NCBI GenBank assembly: GCA_028287205.1
Contig: JAQBQC010000254.1
Coordinates: forward strand, 1-14,418
Length of the DNA: 14,418 bases
Reading direction: 5' to 3'
Origin: Gemmatimonadota bacterium
GTDB taxonomy: Bacteria > Gemmatimonadota > Gemmatimonadetes > Gemmatimonadales > Gemmatimonadaceae
Below, in pieces: positions 6,607-14,268 of the stretch (the stretch's first letter is position 1; every line of letters begins with the position of its first letter). The position numbers and the translations under genes were made by a program. The notes under the pieces are model-generated. The model did no database searches. It was not told where the DNA came from and saw only the letters and a list, made by a program, of their open reading frames with translations.

Positions 6607-8293
6607 CGCAGCTTGAACACCAGCACTTTCGCCGGCGGGCTCTCGATCTTCCAACCCACGGGCGAGTTGATCCCCACGGCCACCGCGAGATATTCCGTTC
6701 CACCTACCTGGTAGGTGATGACGCCGCCGCCGATCGGCTCGCCCGCGGAATAGCGCCATAGCTCGCGACCATCTTTCGCATCGAAGGCGAGGATGTCTCC
6801 CTTCAGATCTCCGGTGAACACGACGTCGCCCGCCGTCGCCGTCACACCGGCGATGATCGGCGTCGGCGAGGCATAGCGCCACTTGATCGTTCCGTTGTCG
6901 GCGTCGAGGGCGGTGAGCCATCCGCGCCGAGTGGAGTCGTTCGCGCCGAAGGGCGCGCGCAGCGCGTTGGAGCCGGTCCACGGAAGCGCCTCCTTCCCTT
7001 TGAGCTTCCCCGGCTGGTCCGCGGAATGCGTCGCGAGCGTGGTGCACCAGTCTACCGAGCCGACGTAGAGGAGATTCGTGCGAGGGGAGTACGACGGGCC
7101 GTTCCACTCGATGCCGCCATTCACGCCCGGGCAGAAGCGCGCGCCCTTGCCTGTGAGCGGTGCGTCGATGTTCTCGATGGTGGATACGGCGGTCGCATAA
7201 ATCCGTCGGCCACTCGCGCGATCGGTGCCGTAGACGTGGCCGTCCTTTCCTGCGGCGACGACGAGATGCTGCCCGCCACCGGTCGTGATCAGCGAAGGCG
7301 CCGCCGCGACGTCCCAGTCGTGATAGTCCTTCTCGAGCAGCTGATAGAACGTGTTCAGAGTTCCTTCGTGCGTGTTGAGCCCGACCACTGAGTACGTGTA
7401 GAGATTGCGCCCGGGGCGCACCTCCTCGATGAAATCGGGCGCGGCATTTCCCGTCGGTGTGTACACAACGCCGGCGGCCGTATCGAGCGCGTATGATGTC
7501 CAGGATGCGCCGCCGACTTTTGGAAAGCGCTCCGTGCCGGGCGGCCACGTCTGCGCCGCTTTCCCATTTTCCGGAACGAGATAAAAGCTCCAGATGCGTC
7601 CACGGTCTTCGCGTCGAACGCCATCAACCGGCCTTTCACGGCGAAGTTGTCGCCCCCGGCGTTGCCCATGAACACCATCCCGTTCCAGGCGATCGGCGCC
7701 GCGGGAAACGTCTCGCCCTTCGACGGATCACCCGCAACGGCGCTCCACAGCTCCTCACCCGTGCCGGCGTCGAGCGCCATCACGCGCCCATCGTTCGCTC
7801 CGCGAAAGAGTCGCGCGCCATCGGGGCCCGCGAGATAGGCCACGCCGCGATTCACCTTGTTCGGATCGAACGGCGGCTTCGGATCGTAGTCGTAGCCGTG
7901 CCGCCAGCGCAGCGCGCATGTCGCCGCATCGATGGCGTAGGTATCGGTTGCAGTCGTGAAGTAGAGCGTGCCGTCGACCGCGACGAGCCCCGTTTGCATA
8001 TTGGCCTTGACGCCGAGCGGAAATGTGCACGCGGGTACGAGCGACGAGACGTTGGCGGCGGTGATCTGCGCGAGTGGCGAAAAGCGCGTTCCGTCGTAGC
8101 CCCGATTGTACATCGGCCAATCGGTATTTTCGTTCACGGACGCGCGCGGCGGTGCGCTCTCGGAGGCGAAGGCGGACCCGTGCACGGTGGAGCTCGAGCC
8201 CCTCTTGCGCGGCACCGACGGGGGTTTGAGAAACACGAGCTGCGAGCACGCGCCGGCGACCGCGAGCACGAAGAGCGGAACGACCGTGCGCAT
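6603..8293 (-). pseudogene. PQQ-dependent alcohol/glucose-type dehydrogenase, broken by a frameshift
   Basis: An eight-bladed quinoprotein (PQQ enzyme repeat) gene in two frames. The 5' part runs from ATG 8293 to about 7604 (230 residues): signal peptide MRTVVPLFVLAVAGAC with a possible lipobox cysteine, then the family-typical DWPMYNRGYDGTRFSPL and ALDAGTGEELW. The 3' part runs from about 7601 to the stop at 6603 (332 residues), starting GRIWSFYLVPENG and including DYHDWDVAAAP, CPGVNGGIEW, AFDAKDGRELW and the C-terminal AGEPIGGGV/GGTEYLAVAVG. The two join at AFDAKT|GRIW if one base is restored, most simply a lost G giving KTGGRIW. Without it, translation of the first part runs into unrelated residues and stops at 7355. 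No CxxCH haem motif is seen, so electrons would go to a separate acceptor. The enzyme would oxidise an alcohol or sugar outside the cytoplasm. It lies 79 nt downstream of the SufR-like regulator on the same strand. It may be a true pseudogene or a sequencing indel. Confidence 0.87.
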
Positions 8294-8372
8294 CGCAAAC
8301 CAGCGAGCTGCTGTTACACACCAGGGCCTTTCCATCGCTATTGCCAACCTCGTCGAGTGCTCGCGCCGCGAA

Positions 8373-9002
8373 CTATCCCGGCGTCGGCACTCGAAAGTGG
8401 CAATTCGGAGGCCCGTCGCGCTCGCACGACTCGACAACGGACGTTCCCGTCACTTCGGTGAGCATCTGCTCCACGGCGCGGCACGTCTCCGGACACGCAA
8501 CGACGGCTTCGGAGAGGGGACATCCATGTCCGCGAATGACGAATGCGTTCGCCTCGCGCGTCACGTCGGTGGATCCGCCGAGCTCATTGAGCAGATTCGA
8601 GCCGGCGCGCACGCGCGCCTCGAGCGAGCCGGTCGCGCGGTTTCGTGGCGCCATCCGTCGTCCCGCTCGCATCAGTAGTCGGCGCACGACAGCGGGTCTT
8701 TCGTGCGTTCGCAGAACGGTAAGCAACGCTGACAACAGCGGCGAATACGCTCGCGAGAAGAGCGGTTGCGCGCCAGGCGCGATGGCGTAGATCGCCGCGG
8801 GCTTTCCCACGCCACCCTCGCGGCGGACACCAATGGAGTGGATGATCTGTTCGCGCTCGAGGATGACGAGATGCGCCCGGACGGCGTTGTCCGTGAGACC
8901 AAGCTCGGCGGCGAGCTGGTCCACGCTGCGATTCCCGCCTCGCAATAGGGTAACGACGCGCCCTCGCGTCGTCCCGCCGTACTCGCGCTCCCACATGCTC
9001 AT
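8373..9002 (-). CDS. SufR-like winged-HTH transcriptional regulator with C-terminal cysteine cluster
   Basis: 209 residues. The N terminus is a winged helix-turn-helix: RGRVVTLLRGGNRSVDQLAAEL then LTDNAVRAHLVILER (about 13-50) and a wing containing GVGKPAAIYAI. The C-terminal part holds Cys161, Cys170, Cys174, Cys193 and Cys201 (spacing 8-3-18-7) in the G-C-P ... C-x3-C ... C-x-F pattern known from COG2345 regulators, the group of SufR, which binds an Fe-S cluster and represses Fe-S assembly genes. I infer an Fe-S or metal/redox sensor. No suf genes are in view, so the target set may differ. The start is ATG 9002, with GGGGGAG about 5 bases upstream; ATG 8996 is a weaker alternative. The PQQ dehydrogenase follows on the same strand, and a palindrome in the divergent promoter region is a likely autoregulatory operator. 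Confidence 0.82.
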   Translation of the reverse strand: MSMWEREYGGTTRGRVVTLLRGGNRSVDQLAAELGLTDNAVRAHLVILEREQIIHSIGVRREGGVGKPAAIYAIAPGAQPLFSRAYSPLLSALLTVLRTHERPAVVRRLLMRAGRRMAPRNRATGSLEARVRAGSNLLNELGGSTDVTREANAFVIRGHGCPLSEAVVACPETCRAVEQMLTEVTGTSVVESCERDGPPNCHFRVPTPG

Positions 9003-9102
9003 GCGATCTCCCCCGTCGCTCTACGGTCGTTGGCTGCTGCAAAGATGCAACGATTTCCGAGCGGGCGCCTCAACTCGGGCGCCGCCCCGTTCCGATGTTC
9101 TC

Positions 9103-9130
9103 AGGTTACACGCCTGATTTAATAAGTCAA
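9103..9130 (-). promoter_or_regulatory. Candidate sigma70-type promoter of the SufR-like regulator gene
   Basis: Reading the minus strand: TTGACT (9130-9125), 16 bases, TAACCT (9108-9103). The -35 hexamer is one arm of the palindrome at 9125-9144. The -10 match is only partial, so this rests mainly on the -35 box, the AT-rich spacer and the position about 100 bp upstream of the start codon. Confidence 0.35.
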
Positions 9131-9144
9131 GAAATTACTTGACT
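9125..9144. promoter_or_regulatory. Perfect palindrome, likely operator of the SufR-like regulator
   Basis: AGTCAAG (9125-9131), AAATTA, CTTGACT (9138-9144): a perfect 7-6-7 dyad inside the only clearly AT-rich patch of the region. Its core CAAG-N6-CTTG has the same geometry as CAAC-N6-GTTG, the site described for cyanobacterial SufR. It lies between a SufR-like regulator and a divergent gene. Both arms contain TTGACT in opposite orientation, so a bound protein would cover two -35 boxes at once. Confidence 0.65.
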
Positions 9145-9168
9145 ATTTGCGTCCGCCGCCGCTATTTG
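9139..9168 (+). promoter_or_regulatory. Candidate sigma70-type promoter of the DUF4142 gene
   Basis: TTGACT (9139-9144), 18 bases, TATTTG (9163-9168); a 17-base spacing to CTATTT is the alternative reading. It would give a leader of about 70 nt before ATG 9243. The -35 box lies in the right arm of the palindrome. Confidence 0.4.
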
Positions 9169-9242
9169 GACCCAGCGTCGGAGGATGCGCCCCAAATGGC
9201 GGCGATCTCCCCGCGCGAACCCGTATTCCGGAGCCGACCATT

Positions 9243-9779
9243 ATGCGTGTGACTCATCTAGCTGGTGCAATCGCCCTGAGCGCTCTGATGCTCGCGCCCT
9301 CCGCGGCGAACGCGCGCGCCAGCGGTGCCGCCGTCGACGATCCGACCATCTGCGCGATCTTCGATGCCGCGAACACGTGGGATATCGAAACGAGCGACAT
9401 CGCCATCAAGAAGGGATCGACCAGGGAAGTGCGCGATCTGGCGGCGATGTTCTCGCGCGATCACAAGGCCGTGCGCCAGCAGGGGCGCGATCTCGTGAAG
9501 AAGCTCAGCGTCACGCCCACGCCGCCCAAGGACTTCGCGCTCGCCACCGATCACGAGCAGGCGATGAAGACGCTCCAGAGCACGAGCGGAAAGGCCTTCG
9601 ACCGCGCCTATCTCACGCACGAAGTGGCCTACCACAAGGCGGTTATCGATGCGATCACCAACTCGTTCATTCCCGCGACGCAGAACGCGGAGCTCAAGGC
9701 GCTCGAGGTGAAAGTCGGACCGGCGTTCCAGGCGCACATGCTGGCGGCACAGCGGCTGCTCGACGGAATGGCGGAGTAG
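9243..9779 (+). CDS. Secreted DUF4142 domain protein
   Basis: 178 residues. The signal peptide is MRVTHLAGAIALSALMLAPSAANA, with a likely cut at ANA|RA. The mature part is a DUF4142 (PF13628) four-helix-type domain: FDAANTWDIETSDIAIKKG, then VRDLAAMFSRDHKAVRQQ near residue 75, and YLTHEVAYHKAVIDAI near 125-140, with the histidine-containing D-H-x-x and H-x-x-x-Y-H spacing usual in this family. Its molecular role is not known; the fold is predicted to be ferritin-like and the protein to act in the periplasm. ATG 9243 is chosen because the signal peptide starts there and GGAG (9230-9233) lies 9 bases upstream; the open frame reaches back to 9147 but adds no recognisable sequence. It is divergent from the SufR-like regulator, with overlapping promoter elements, so I infer control by that regulator. 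Confidence 0.85.
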   Translation: MRVTHLAGAIALSALMLAPSAANARASGAAVDDPTICAIFDAANTWDIETSDIAIKKGSTREVRDLAAMFSRDHKAVRQQGRDLVKKLSVTPTPPKDFALATDHEQAMKTLQSTSGKAFDRAYLTHEVAYHKAVIDAITNSFIPATQNAELKALEVKVGPAFQAHMLAAQRLLDGMAE

Positions 9780-9812
9780 CGCGAGCGTCTCCAACACACA
9801 GCGCGACGAGAA

Positions 9813-9845
9813 AAGGGGCAGCGAGCGCGAGCTCGTCTGCCCCTT
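9813..9845. terminator. Bidirectional hairpin terminator between DUF4142 and M20 peptidase genes
   Basis: AAGGGGCAG-CGAGC (9813-9826), GCGA loop (9827-9830), GCTCG, one bulged T (9836), CTGCCCCTT (9837-9845): a 14-bp stem with a GNRA-type tetraloop. On the plus strand it is followed by TTATCT; on the minus strand by TTTTCTCG, from the AAAA run at 9811-9814. It sits between two convergent genes, 33 nt after the DUF4142 stop and 27 nt after the M20 stop, so it can serve both. Confidence 0.75.
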
Positions 9846-9872
9846 ATCTCTCCATCACCGCAATCCGCGTCG

Positions 9873-11024
9873 TCAGCCGCAAAAGCGCACGGCCGAGCGT
9901 GCGAGAATGTCCGCCACGCTCTCGACGGAAGCGAGATCCACCCATTCCCTGGCCGCGTGCGCACCGGCGCCGGTGGGCCCGATCACGACAGTCTCGATCC
10001 CCGCATCGGCGAGCAGCGCGGCGTCCATCCAGTACGGCTCGCCGATGACTTTGGGCGCTGCGCCGAGCACGCTCGTTGCCGCCGCGCGCACGGTGTCCAC
10101 GATGCTCGACTCGGGGTGCGCCTCGAACGAACCGCGCGAGAGCAGCGGCCGCACGCGCGCGCGAAAGGTGGCATCGTCGCTCGCCAGCGCGTCGAGAATC
10201 GCCTGGATCTCCGCCACGGCGCTCGCCTCCGTTTCCCCGGGGATCGTGCGTCGCTCGATCTCGAGCCGGCAATGCGCGGCATACGTGCTCGTGCCGCTGC
10301 CACCGAGGATGACGGCCGCGTGCAGCGACGGCGGCCCGACGAGCGCGTGCGGCGTACGCTTGCGAAGATCGCGCTCGAGCGTGTCGAGGCGCCCGAGGAA
10401 GCGCCCCATCGCCATGTTCGCATCGATCCCTTCCTCGAACCGGCTGCCGTGCGCCGCGCGCCCTTCGACCTCCACCTCCATCCAGCAAAAGCCCTTGTGC
10501 GCGAGACAGAGCTGCAGCTCCGTGGACTCGGTGACGATGGCCGCGTCGGTGCGCACGTGCTTCAGCACCTCCGTCATCCCCATGCTGGCAACTTCCTCGT
10601 CGGCCGCACCCACCACGACGAGATCGCCCGCGAGCGGCTCTCCCGAATCCACGGTCGCCTTCACGGCCGCGATGCACGCAGCGACGCCGCCCTTCATGTC
10701 GTACGTGCCGCGACCATACATGCGGCCGTCGCGAATCCGTCCGCTGAGCGGCGCCTTCATTCCCTCGATGCCAACGGTGTCGATGTGCCCGTAGAGCATG
10801 AGCGATCGCCCTTCGCCGCTGCCGCGCAGCCGCCCCACCACGCTCGTGCGCCGCGGGGCAAACTCGTGGAGCGTTATCTCCATTCCGAGCGCGGTCATCA
10901 CGCCGCCGAGATGCGCGGCGATCGCGGTCTCGTCCGTGGCGCCGCCGCTGAACTTCGGGTTCACCGAGTTGATGCGGACGAGTGCTGCGAGCGTCTGCTC
11001 GAGATAACTCCGATCGATTTGCAT
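9873..11024 (-). CDS. M20 family metallopeptidase (ArgE/DapE/carboxypeptidase G2-like)
   Basis: 383 residues. M20 enzymes use two zinc ions to hydrolyse N-acyl amino acids or short peptides. The metal and catalytic residues are all present: His80 and Asp82 (LYGHIDTV), bridging Asp109 (RGTYDMKGG), general base Glu143 and Glu144 (ADEEVAS), Glu166 (VTEST) and His356 (GAGAHAAREWVD). The dimerisation domain motif GRAAHGS, with His192, is in the middle. No signal peptide is seen, so it is probably cytoplasmic. I choose ATG 11024 (MQIDRSYLEQTL) because the 48 residues available upstream look non-coding and lack family similarity; no clear Shine-Dalgarno precedes it. It is divergent from the NTF2-like gene and convergent with DUF4142. 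I cannot separate ArgE, DapE and related activities by eye, so I give no symbol. Confidence 0.9.
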   Translation of the reverse strand: MQIDRSYLEQTLAALVRINSVNPKFSGGATDETAIAAHLGGVMTALGMEITLHEFAPRRTSVVGRLRGSGEGRSLMLYGHIDTVGIEGMKAPLSGRIRDGRMYGRGTYDMKGGVAACIAAVKATVDSGEPLAGDLVVVGAADEEVASMGMTEVLKHVRTDAAIVTESTELQLCLAHKGFCWMEVEVEGRAAHGSRFEEGIDANMAMGRFLGRLDTLERDLRKRTPHALVGPPSLHAAVILGGSGTSTYAAHCRLEIERRTIPGETEASAVAEIQAILDALASDDATFRARVRPLLSRGSFEAHPESSIVDTVRAAATSVLGAAPKVIGEPYWMDAALLADAGIETVVIGPTGAGAHAAREWVDLASVESVADILARSAVRFCG

Positions 11025-11155
11025 GAGACCAATGTTGCTCGACGCACGCCCGTTGCGAAACCCGTTCGCTGCTACCGGGCAGGGTCTCGCTTCGACCGAA
11101 TTCGACCGCAAGATTCGGGAAGGAATGGCGTTCGTGCGAGCGTACGTTCGACAGC

Positions 11156-11617
11156 ATGCATCTCGCACTGTGTCTTCACGCGATCTTCGCGCTCTCGACC
11201 CTCACGCCCACGGGCCGTCCGGCTTCGCATGCGTCGCCGGTGGCTCACACCCTGCGCCCGGGCAGCGCCGCGAGCATCGCCATTCTCGATGAGCTTCGCG
11301 CCTACTATCGAGATCTCCACGACCGCAACTGGACATCGATCGTGACGCACTTTTATCCCGCGAAGGTGACGGCGCGGTTCGCGGTGCCGGACGACGATCG
11401 CGCGTGGAGCGCGCTCGCCCCTCCCCCGAGCGAGCCGCATCAGGCGCCCGACTTTCACGGCTACTGCGCCGCCAATGCGACCATCGCCGTCGTCGGACAT
11501 TGGGCGCGCGTGCGCGCGCGTCGCTGCACCGGCGAGCTCGACGAAGCGTGGTTCTATGCCATGAGCGGCCGGTGGAAGATCATTCACCTCGTGTCCGGCC
11601 AGCCGTTTGCGACTTAG
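11156..11617 (+). CDS. Small secreted NTF2/SnoaL-like protein
   Basis: 153 residues. A short hydrophobic N terminus (MHLALCLHAIFALSTL) followed by PASHA suggests a signal peptide. The rest fits an NTF2-like cone fold: a helical start (ILDELRAYYRDLHDRNWTSIVTHF, about 43-66), then strands ending in a C-terminal W-K-I-I-H-L-V segment typical of SnoaL/DUF4440-type domains. No catalytic residues can be assigned with confidence; the two cysteines at about 102 and 122 could form a disulfide after export. The start has no good ribosome binding site, and an AGGA-preceded ATG at 11125 is in another frame. It is followed after 65 nt by the carbonic anhydrase gene on the same strand, but no functional link is evident. 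Confidence 0.55.
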   Translation: MHLALCLHAIFALSTLTPTGRPASHASPVAHTLRPGSAASIAILDELRAYYRDLHDRNWTSIVTHFYPAKVTARFAVPDDDRAWSALAPPPSEPHQAPDFHGYCAANATIAVVGHWARVRARRCTGELDEAWFYAMSGRWKIIHLVSGQPFAT

Positions 11618-11682
11618 ATAACGAAATAAATGTCGCCGCGTACCACTTCTCGCATGGTGCCGTTGCACGTTAGCTTCGCCCC

Positions 11683-12225
11683 ATGCCTCGAATCATCCCG
11701 GTCAACTATCGCGACGACATCCTCCCCGAGTACCGTGGCACGCCCGTGGAGCTGTTGCTCGAGTATCACAATCTCGGCCGAGCCGTCGGCTCCGCGTCCG
11801 CGCCGCAGCTGCTCATCGGGATGTGCATGGATAGCCGAAAATCACTGCGCATTCCGAACGATTTTGCCTTCGTGCTGCGAACGGCCGGCGCGAACATGCG
11901 CGACAACGAATTCCGCATCTCGTACGCGATTGCCGTTGGAGGTGTGCGCACGATCGTGCTCATCGCACACACGGACTGCGGCATGGCGCGGCTCGACCAG
12001 AACCGCGAGCGATTCGTGCAGGGGCTCATGGATGCCGCCGGGTGGGACGAGGCACGAGCGGCAAAGCACTTCGCGGACTCCGCGCCGAAGTTCGGGATTC
12101 GCGATGAGGTGGATTTCGTATTGAAGGAGGCCGAGCGGCTGCGCGCGATCTATCCGCGCATCAACATCGTGCCGCTGTTGTATCGCGTAGAGGACGATCT
12201 GCTCTACCAGCTCACGGAGGCCTGA
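11683..12225 (+). CDS. Beta-class carbonic anhydrase
   Basis: 180 residues, at the short end for the family and similar in plan to the mycobacterial Rv1284 type. Beta-carbonic anhydrases interconvert CO2 and bicarbonate with a zinc held by two cysteines and a histidine. The motifs are clear: C48-M-D50-S-R52 and H96-T-D-C99-G, giving zinc ligands Cys48, His96 and Cys99 and the Asp50/Arg52 pair that switches the site between open and closed forms. The C-terminal part (EVDFVLKEAERL, then INIVPLLYRVED) supplies the last helix and strand. No signal peptide is seen, so it is cytoplasmic. Its stop is only 7 nt from the stop of the convergent phospholipase D gene, leaving no room for a hairpin between the stops. 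Confidence 0.88.
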   Translation: MPRIIPVNYRDDILPEYRGTPVELLLEYHNLGRAVGSASAPQLLIGMCMDSRKSLRIPNDFAFVLRTAGANMRDNEFRISYAIAVGGVRTIVLIAHTDCGMARLDQNRERFVQGLMDAAGWDEARAAKHFADSAPKFGIRDEVDFVLKEAERLRAIYPRINIVPLLYRVEDDLLYQLTEA

Positions 12226-12232
12226 GCGCGGG

Positions 12233-13891
12233 TCAGAAGATGTTTCTGATCCAGTGCGGGCTCGCGTGCACGCCGAACCACGTAGGATTGTAGCAGAGCT
12301 CGAGCGCACTTGCGGTGAGACGAATGCCCATGTCCCGAAGCTGCTCGCTCGGGAACGCGCGCGTGCTGTACGGAAGCACGCGACCGACCATGCGCGATCG
12401 ATCCGCGCCGCTTGCACTCAACGTTCGCACATTCTCGGCTGCAGCCGCTCGCCAGACGGCGAGCCAACCACCTTCCGGTCGCCTGCGCAACGTTGAGCGT
12501 GCGGCGCCGAGGTGCTCGTGCCAGAGCCGCTCGCGCAGCTCCGCGATGGTCGTCGCCTCGTGCTCGTGCAGCACCGGTGCGTGTCGCGGACGTGACACAT
12601 CGTGCGCATCCCGGGCATCGATGACCACGTTCACCTCCACGTTTCGCACGCCCCGAAACACACGCCGGCCGAGCGCGCCGGAAAAGTCGTCGCCGTAGTC
12701 CCCCATCGAGACGCCGTCGAGGTTCGAGGTGCCCACGGCGGCCCATTCATCGTCGACGATCATCACCTTGCTGTGGATGAACAGCTGATTGATGCGCGTG
12801 ACGCCTTCGCGCTCGGGGTGCGCATCCGTGCTCCACAGCGAGAACACGCCCACACGCGGATGTGTCAATAGTGCGCGCTCCGTGAGCTGCGCGTTCTGCC
12901 AGGCGCGGTAGGCCGTGAGATCCGGATTCTGGTTCAGCACGATGATGATCTCGAGCTTCGGTACGAGACGGAGCGCGTTGACCAGCGCGGCGGCGATCGG
13001 CCGCGATGTCAGGTACTGATGCTCGATGTAGATGAAGTCGCGCGCCCCCGCGATTCCGGCGAGCAGCTCGGCGAGCATGTGCATCGCTCGATCCGGCACG
13101 CCGGGAAGCACGCCGTCCGGCGCATCGCACACGATGCGAGTGCCGGCCGCGGGAACTGGGCGCGGCTTCATGTGCGCACCCGCGTCGCCGGTTCTGGCGC
13201 CTCGACCCTGCGACTCATCGCACGACTCCCATACCTCAGCGAACATCACCTCGAGATCGCGAACCGCGGGCCCGCGCAAGCGCATGGACACGTCGTGCAA
13301 CGGACGTCCGCCGAGCTCGCGCAGCGGACGGCGCGCGTCGAACGGCATGTGCTCGCCGTCGTCCCAGTACGAGTTTACGAAGGGCGAGCCGAGAAGGAAT
13401 GCCTCTCGTCCATCGATGAGCACGAGCTTCGCATGCATGAAGTGCGGGAAGCGGCTCATTCCGCGCACCTCGATCTTCTCCGGGGGGATTCCCTGTCGCG
13501 AGAAGAATTTTCGCAGGGGCCGCGCGGTGTTGAGGATCCAGGTGGCGTTGAGGAGAATTTGAATCTCCGGACCGTGGCCCGCCGCGAGATCGACGAGTGC
13601 CTCGGCGATCACCGCATCGCGCGAGGGCACGGCGGCGGAGGAGCTGCCGGAGTAGGCCGCGCAATCGGCATCGAAGGCGAGCTGCGCGATGTGGATCGAG
13701 CGACGTGCGCCGCGCAGCGACTCGAGCAGCAATCCGTACGCCTCGGCGTTGTCGATGAGCCACTCGACGCGATGCTCGAGGTGAGCGCCGCGATGAAGTC
13801 GGCTCGGGGGCGACTCAGCCGCCTCGCGCGTCCGTGTGGGCAGCAGCGTCGCGGCCGCCTCGTTCAGCGTGGCATCAGACACGTGGCTCAT
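12233..13891 (-). CDS. Phospholipase D-like protein with two HKD motifs (cardiolipin synthase-like)
   Basis: 552 residues from ATG 13891. Two complete HxKx4D motifs are visible: His153-Lys155-Asp160 (FMHAKLVLID) and His373-Lys375-Asp380 (FIHSKVMIVD), the second followed by GTSNLDG as usual. In the family the two halves form one active site that works through a phosphohistidine intermediate, cleaving or transferring phosphodiester-linked head groups. Candidates are phospholipase D, cardiolipin synthase type, or another phosphodiesterase. Unlike ClsA, it has no N-terminal transmembrane helices; it starts with a polar stretch of about 40 residues, and a basic linker lies near 225-245. This favours a soluble or peripheral enzyme. 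A TTG codon just upstream (13894) extends the frame by one residue. No strong ribosome binding site is seen. The closest co-directional gene is the transporter fragment 377 nt upstream. Confidence 0.88.
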   Translation of the reverse strand: MSHVSDATLNEAAATLLPTRTREAAESPPSRLHRGAHLEHRVEWLIDNAEAYGLLLESLRGARRSIHIAQLAFDADCAAYSGSSSAAVPSRDAVIAEALVDLAAGHGPEIQILLNATWILNTARPLRKFFSRQGIPPEKIEVRGMSRFPHFMHAKLVLIDGREAFLLGSPFVNSYWDDGEHMPFDARRPLRELGGRPLHDVSMRLRGPAVRDLEVMFAEVWESCDESQGRGARTGDAGAHMKPRPVPAAGTRIVCDAPDGVLPGVPDRAMHMLAELLAGIAGARDFIYIEHQYLTSRPIAAALVNALRLVPKLEIIIVLNQNPDLTAYRAWQNAQLTERALLTHPRVGVFSLWSTDAHPEREGVTRINQLFIHSKVMIVDDEWAAVGTSNLDGVSMGDYGDDFSGALGRRVFRGVRNVEVNVVIDARDAHDVSRPRHAPVLHEHEATTIAELRERLWHEHLGAARSTLRRRPEGGWLAVWRAAAAENVRTLSASGADRSRMVGRVLPYSTRAFPSEQLRDMGIRLTASALELCYNPTWFGVHASPHWIRNIF

Positions 13892-14268
13892 CAAGTCGGA
13901 TCATTGCCCGAAGGCCGATGCACAGGTCGCGCCGCGAGCAACGCCGATACCCTTCCCCTCGAGCGTGAGCCGCATCATTTCGAGACGGAGTTGCGCTCGC
14001 CTGTCCCGCGCGTGTTCCAGCCTCCGCTTCGGCGACGTCGTCGCGGGAGTCAAACGTTTGCAGTGGGAGTAGCCATGGTTGTAGATACATCGCAACTGCG
14101 CGCGCGTTCCGTGCACCGCTTGATCGGATCAGCGTGAACAGCGGCCCTCGTTTTGGTGACTTCGGTCGGATCGCATTCGATCCGTGGATGGCAGCTGCAC
14201 CGGGATCCTTGCTGCCACTGATCGATCGGGTGCACCTGTCGCGCGATGCCGGATCCGCGGACTCGGCA
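13892..14268. other. Gap without an assignable gene, between transporter fragment and PLD gene
   Basis: A 377-bp stretch. It holds a perfect hairpin CGGATCG-CATT-CGATCCG (14167-14184) without a T-run, and two very short plus-strand open frames: 14075-14137 (20 residues, preceded by GGGAG with a 5-base spacer) and 14134-14280 (48 residues, starting at a GTG that overlaps the first stop as GTGA). I could not recognise either product and do not call them genes. A minus-strand frame at 13901-14116 (71 codons, GTG start) also has no recognisable content. The PLD promoter should lie here but I cannot identify it. Confidence 0.5.

Noticed and set aside
11125..11292. ATG with a nearby AGGA motif in the leader of the NTF2-like gene
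   Set aside because: The frame gives an Arg/His-rich 56-residue product and overlaps the better-supported signal-peptide ORF in another frame.
9957..11345. A 462-codon plus-strand frame opposite the M20 peptidase
   Set aside because: The minus-strand frame has the full M20 zinc site; the plus frame has no recognisable domain.
13901..14116. A 71-codon minus-strand frame upstream of the PLD gene
   Set aside because: GTG start without a ribosome binding site, no recognisable content; chance open frame in GC-rich DNA is likely.
14167..14184. Perfect 7-bp hairpin as a terminator for the transporter gene
   Set aside because: It lies 85 nt past the stop and has no T-run on the minus strand; it may equally be part of a promoter region.
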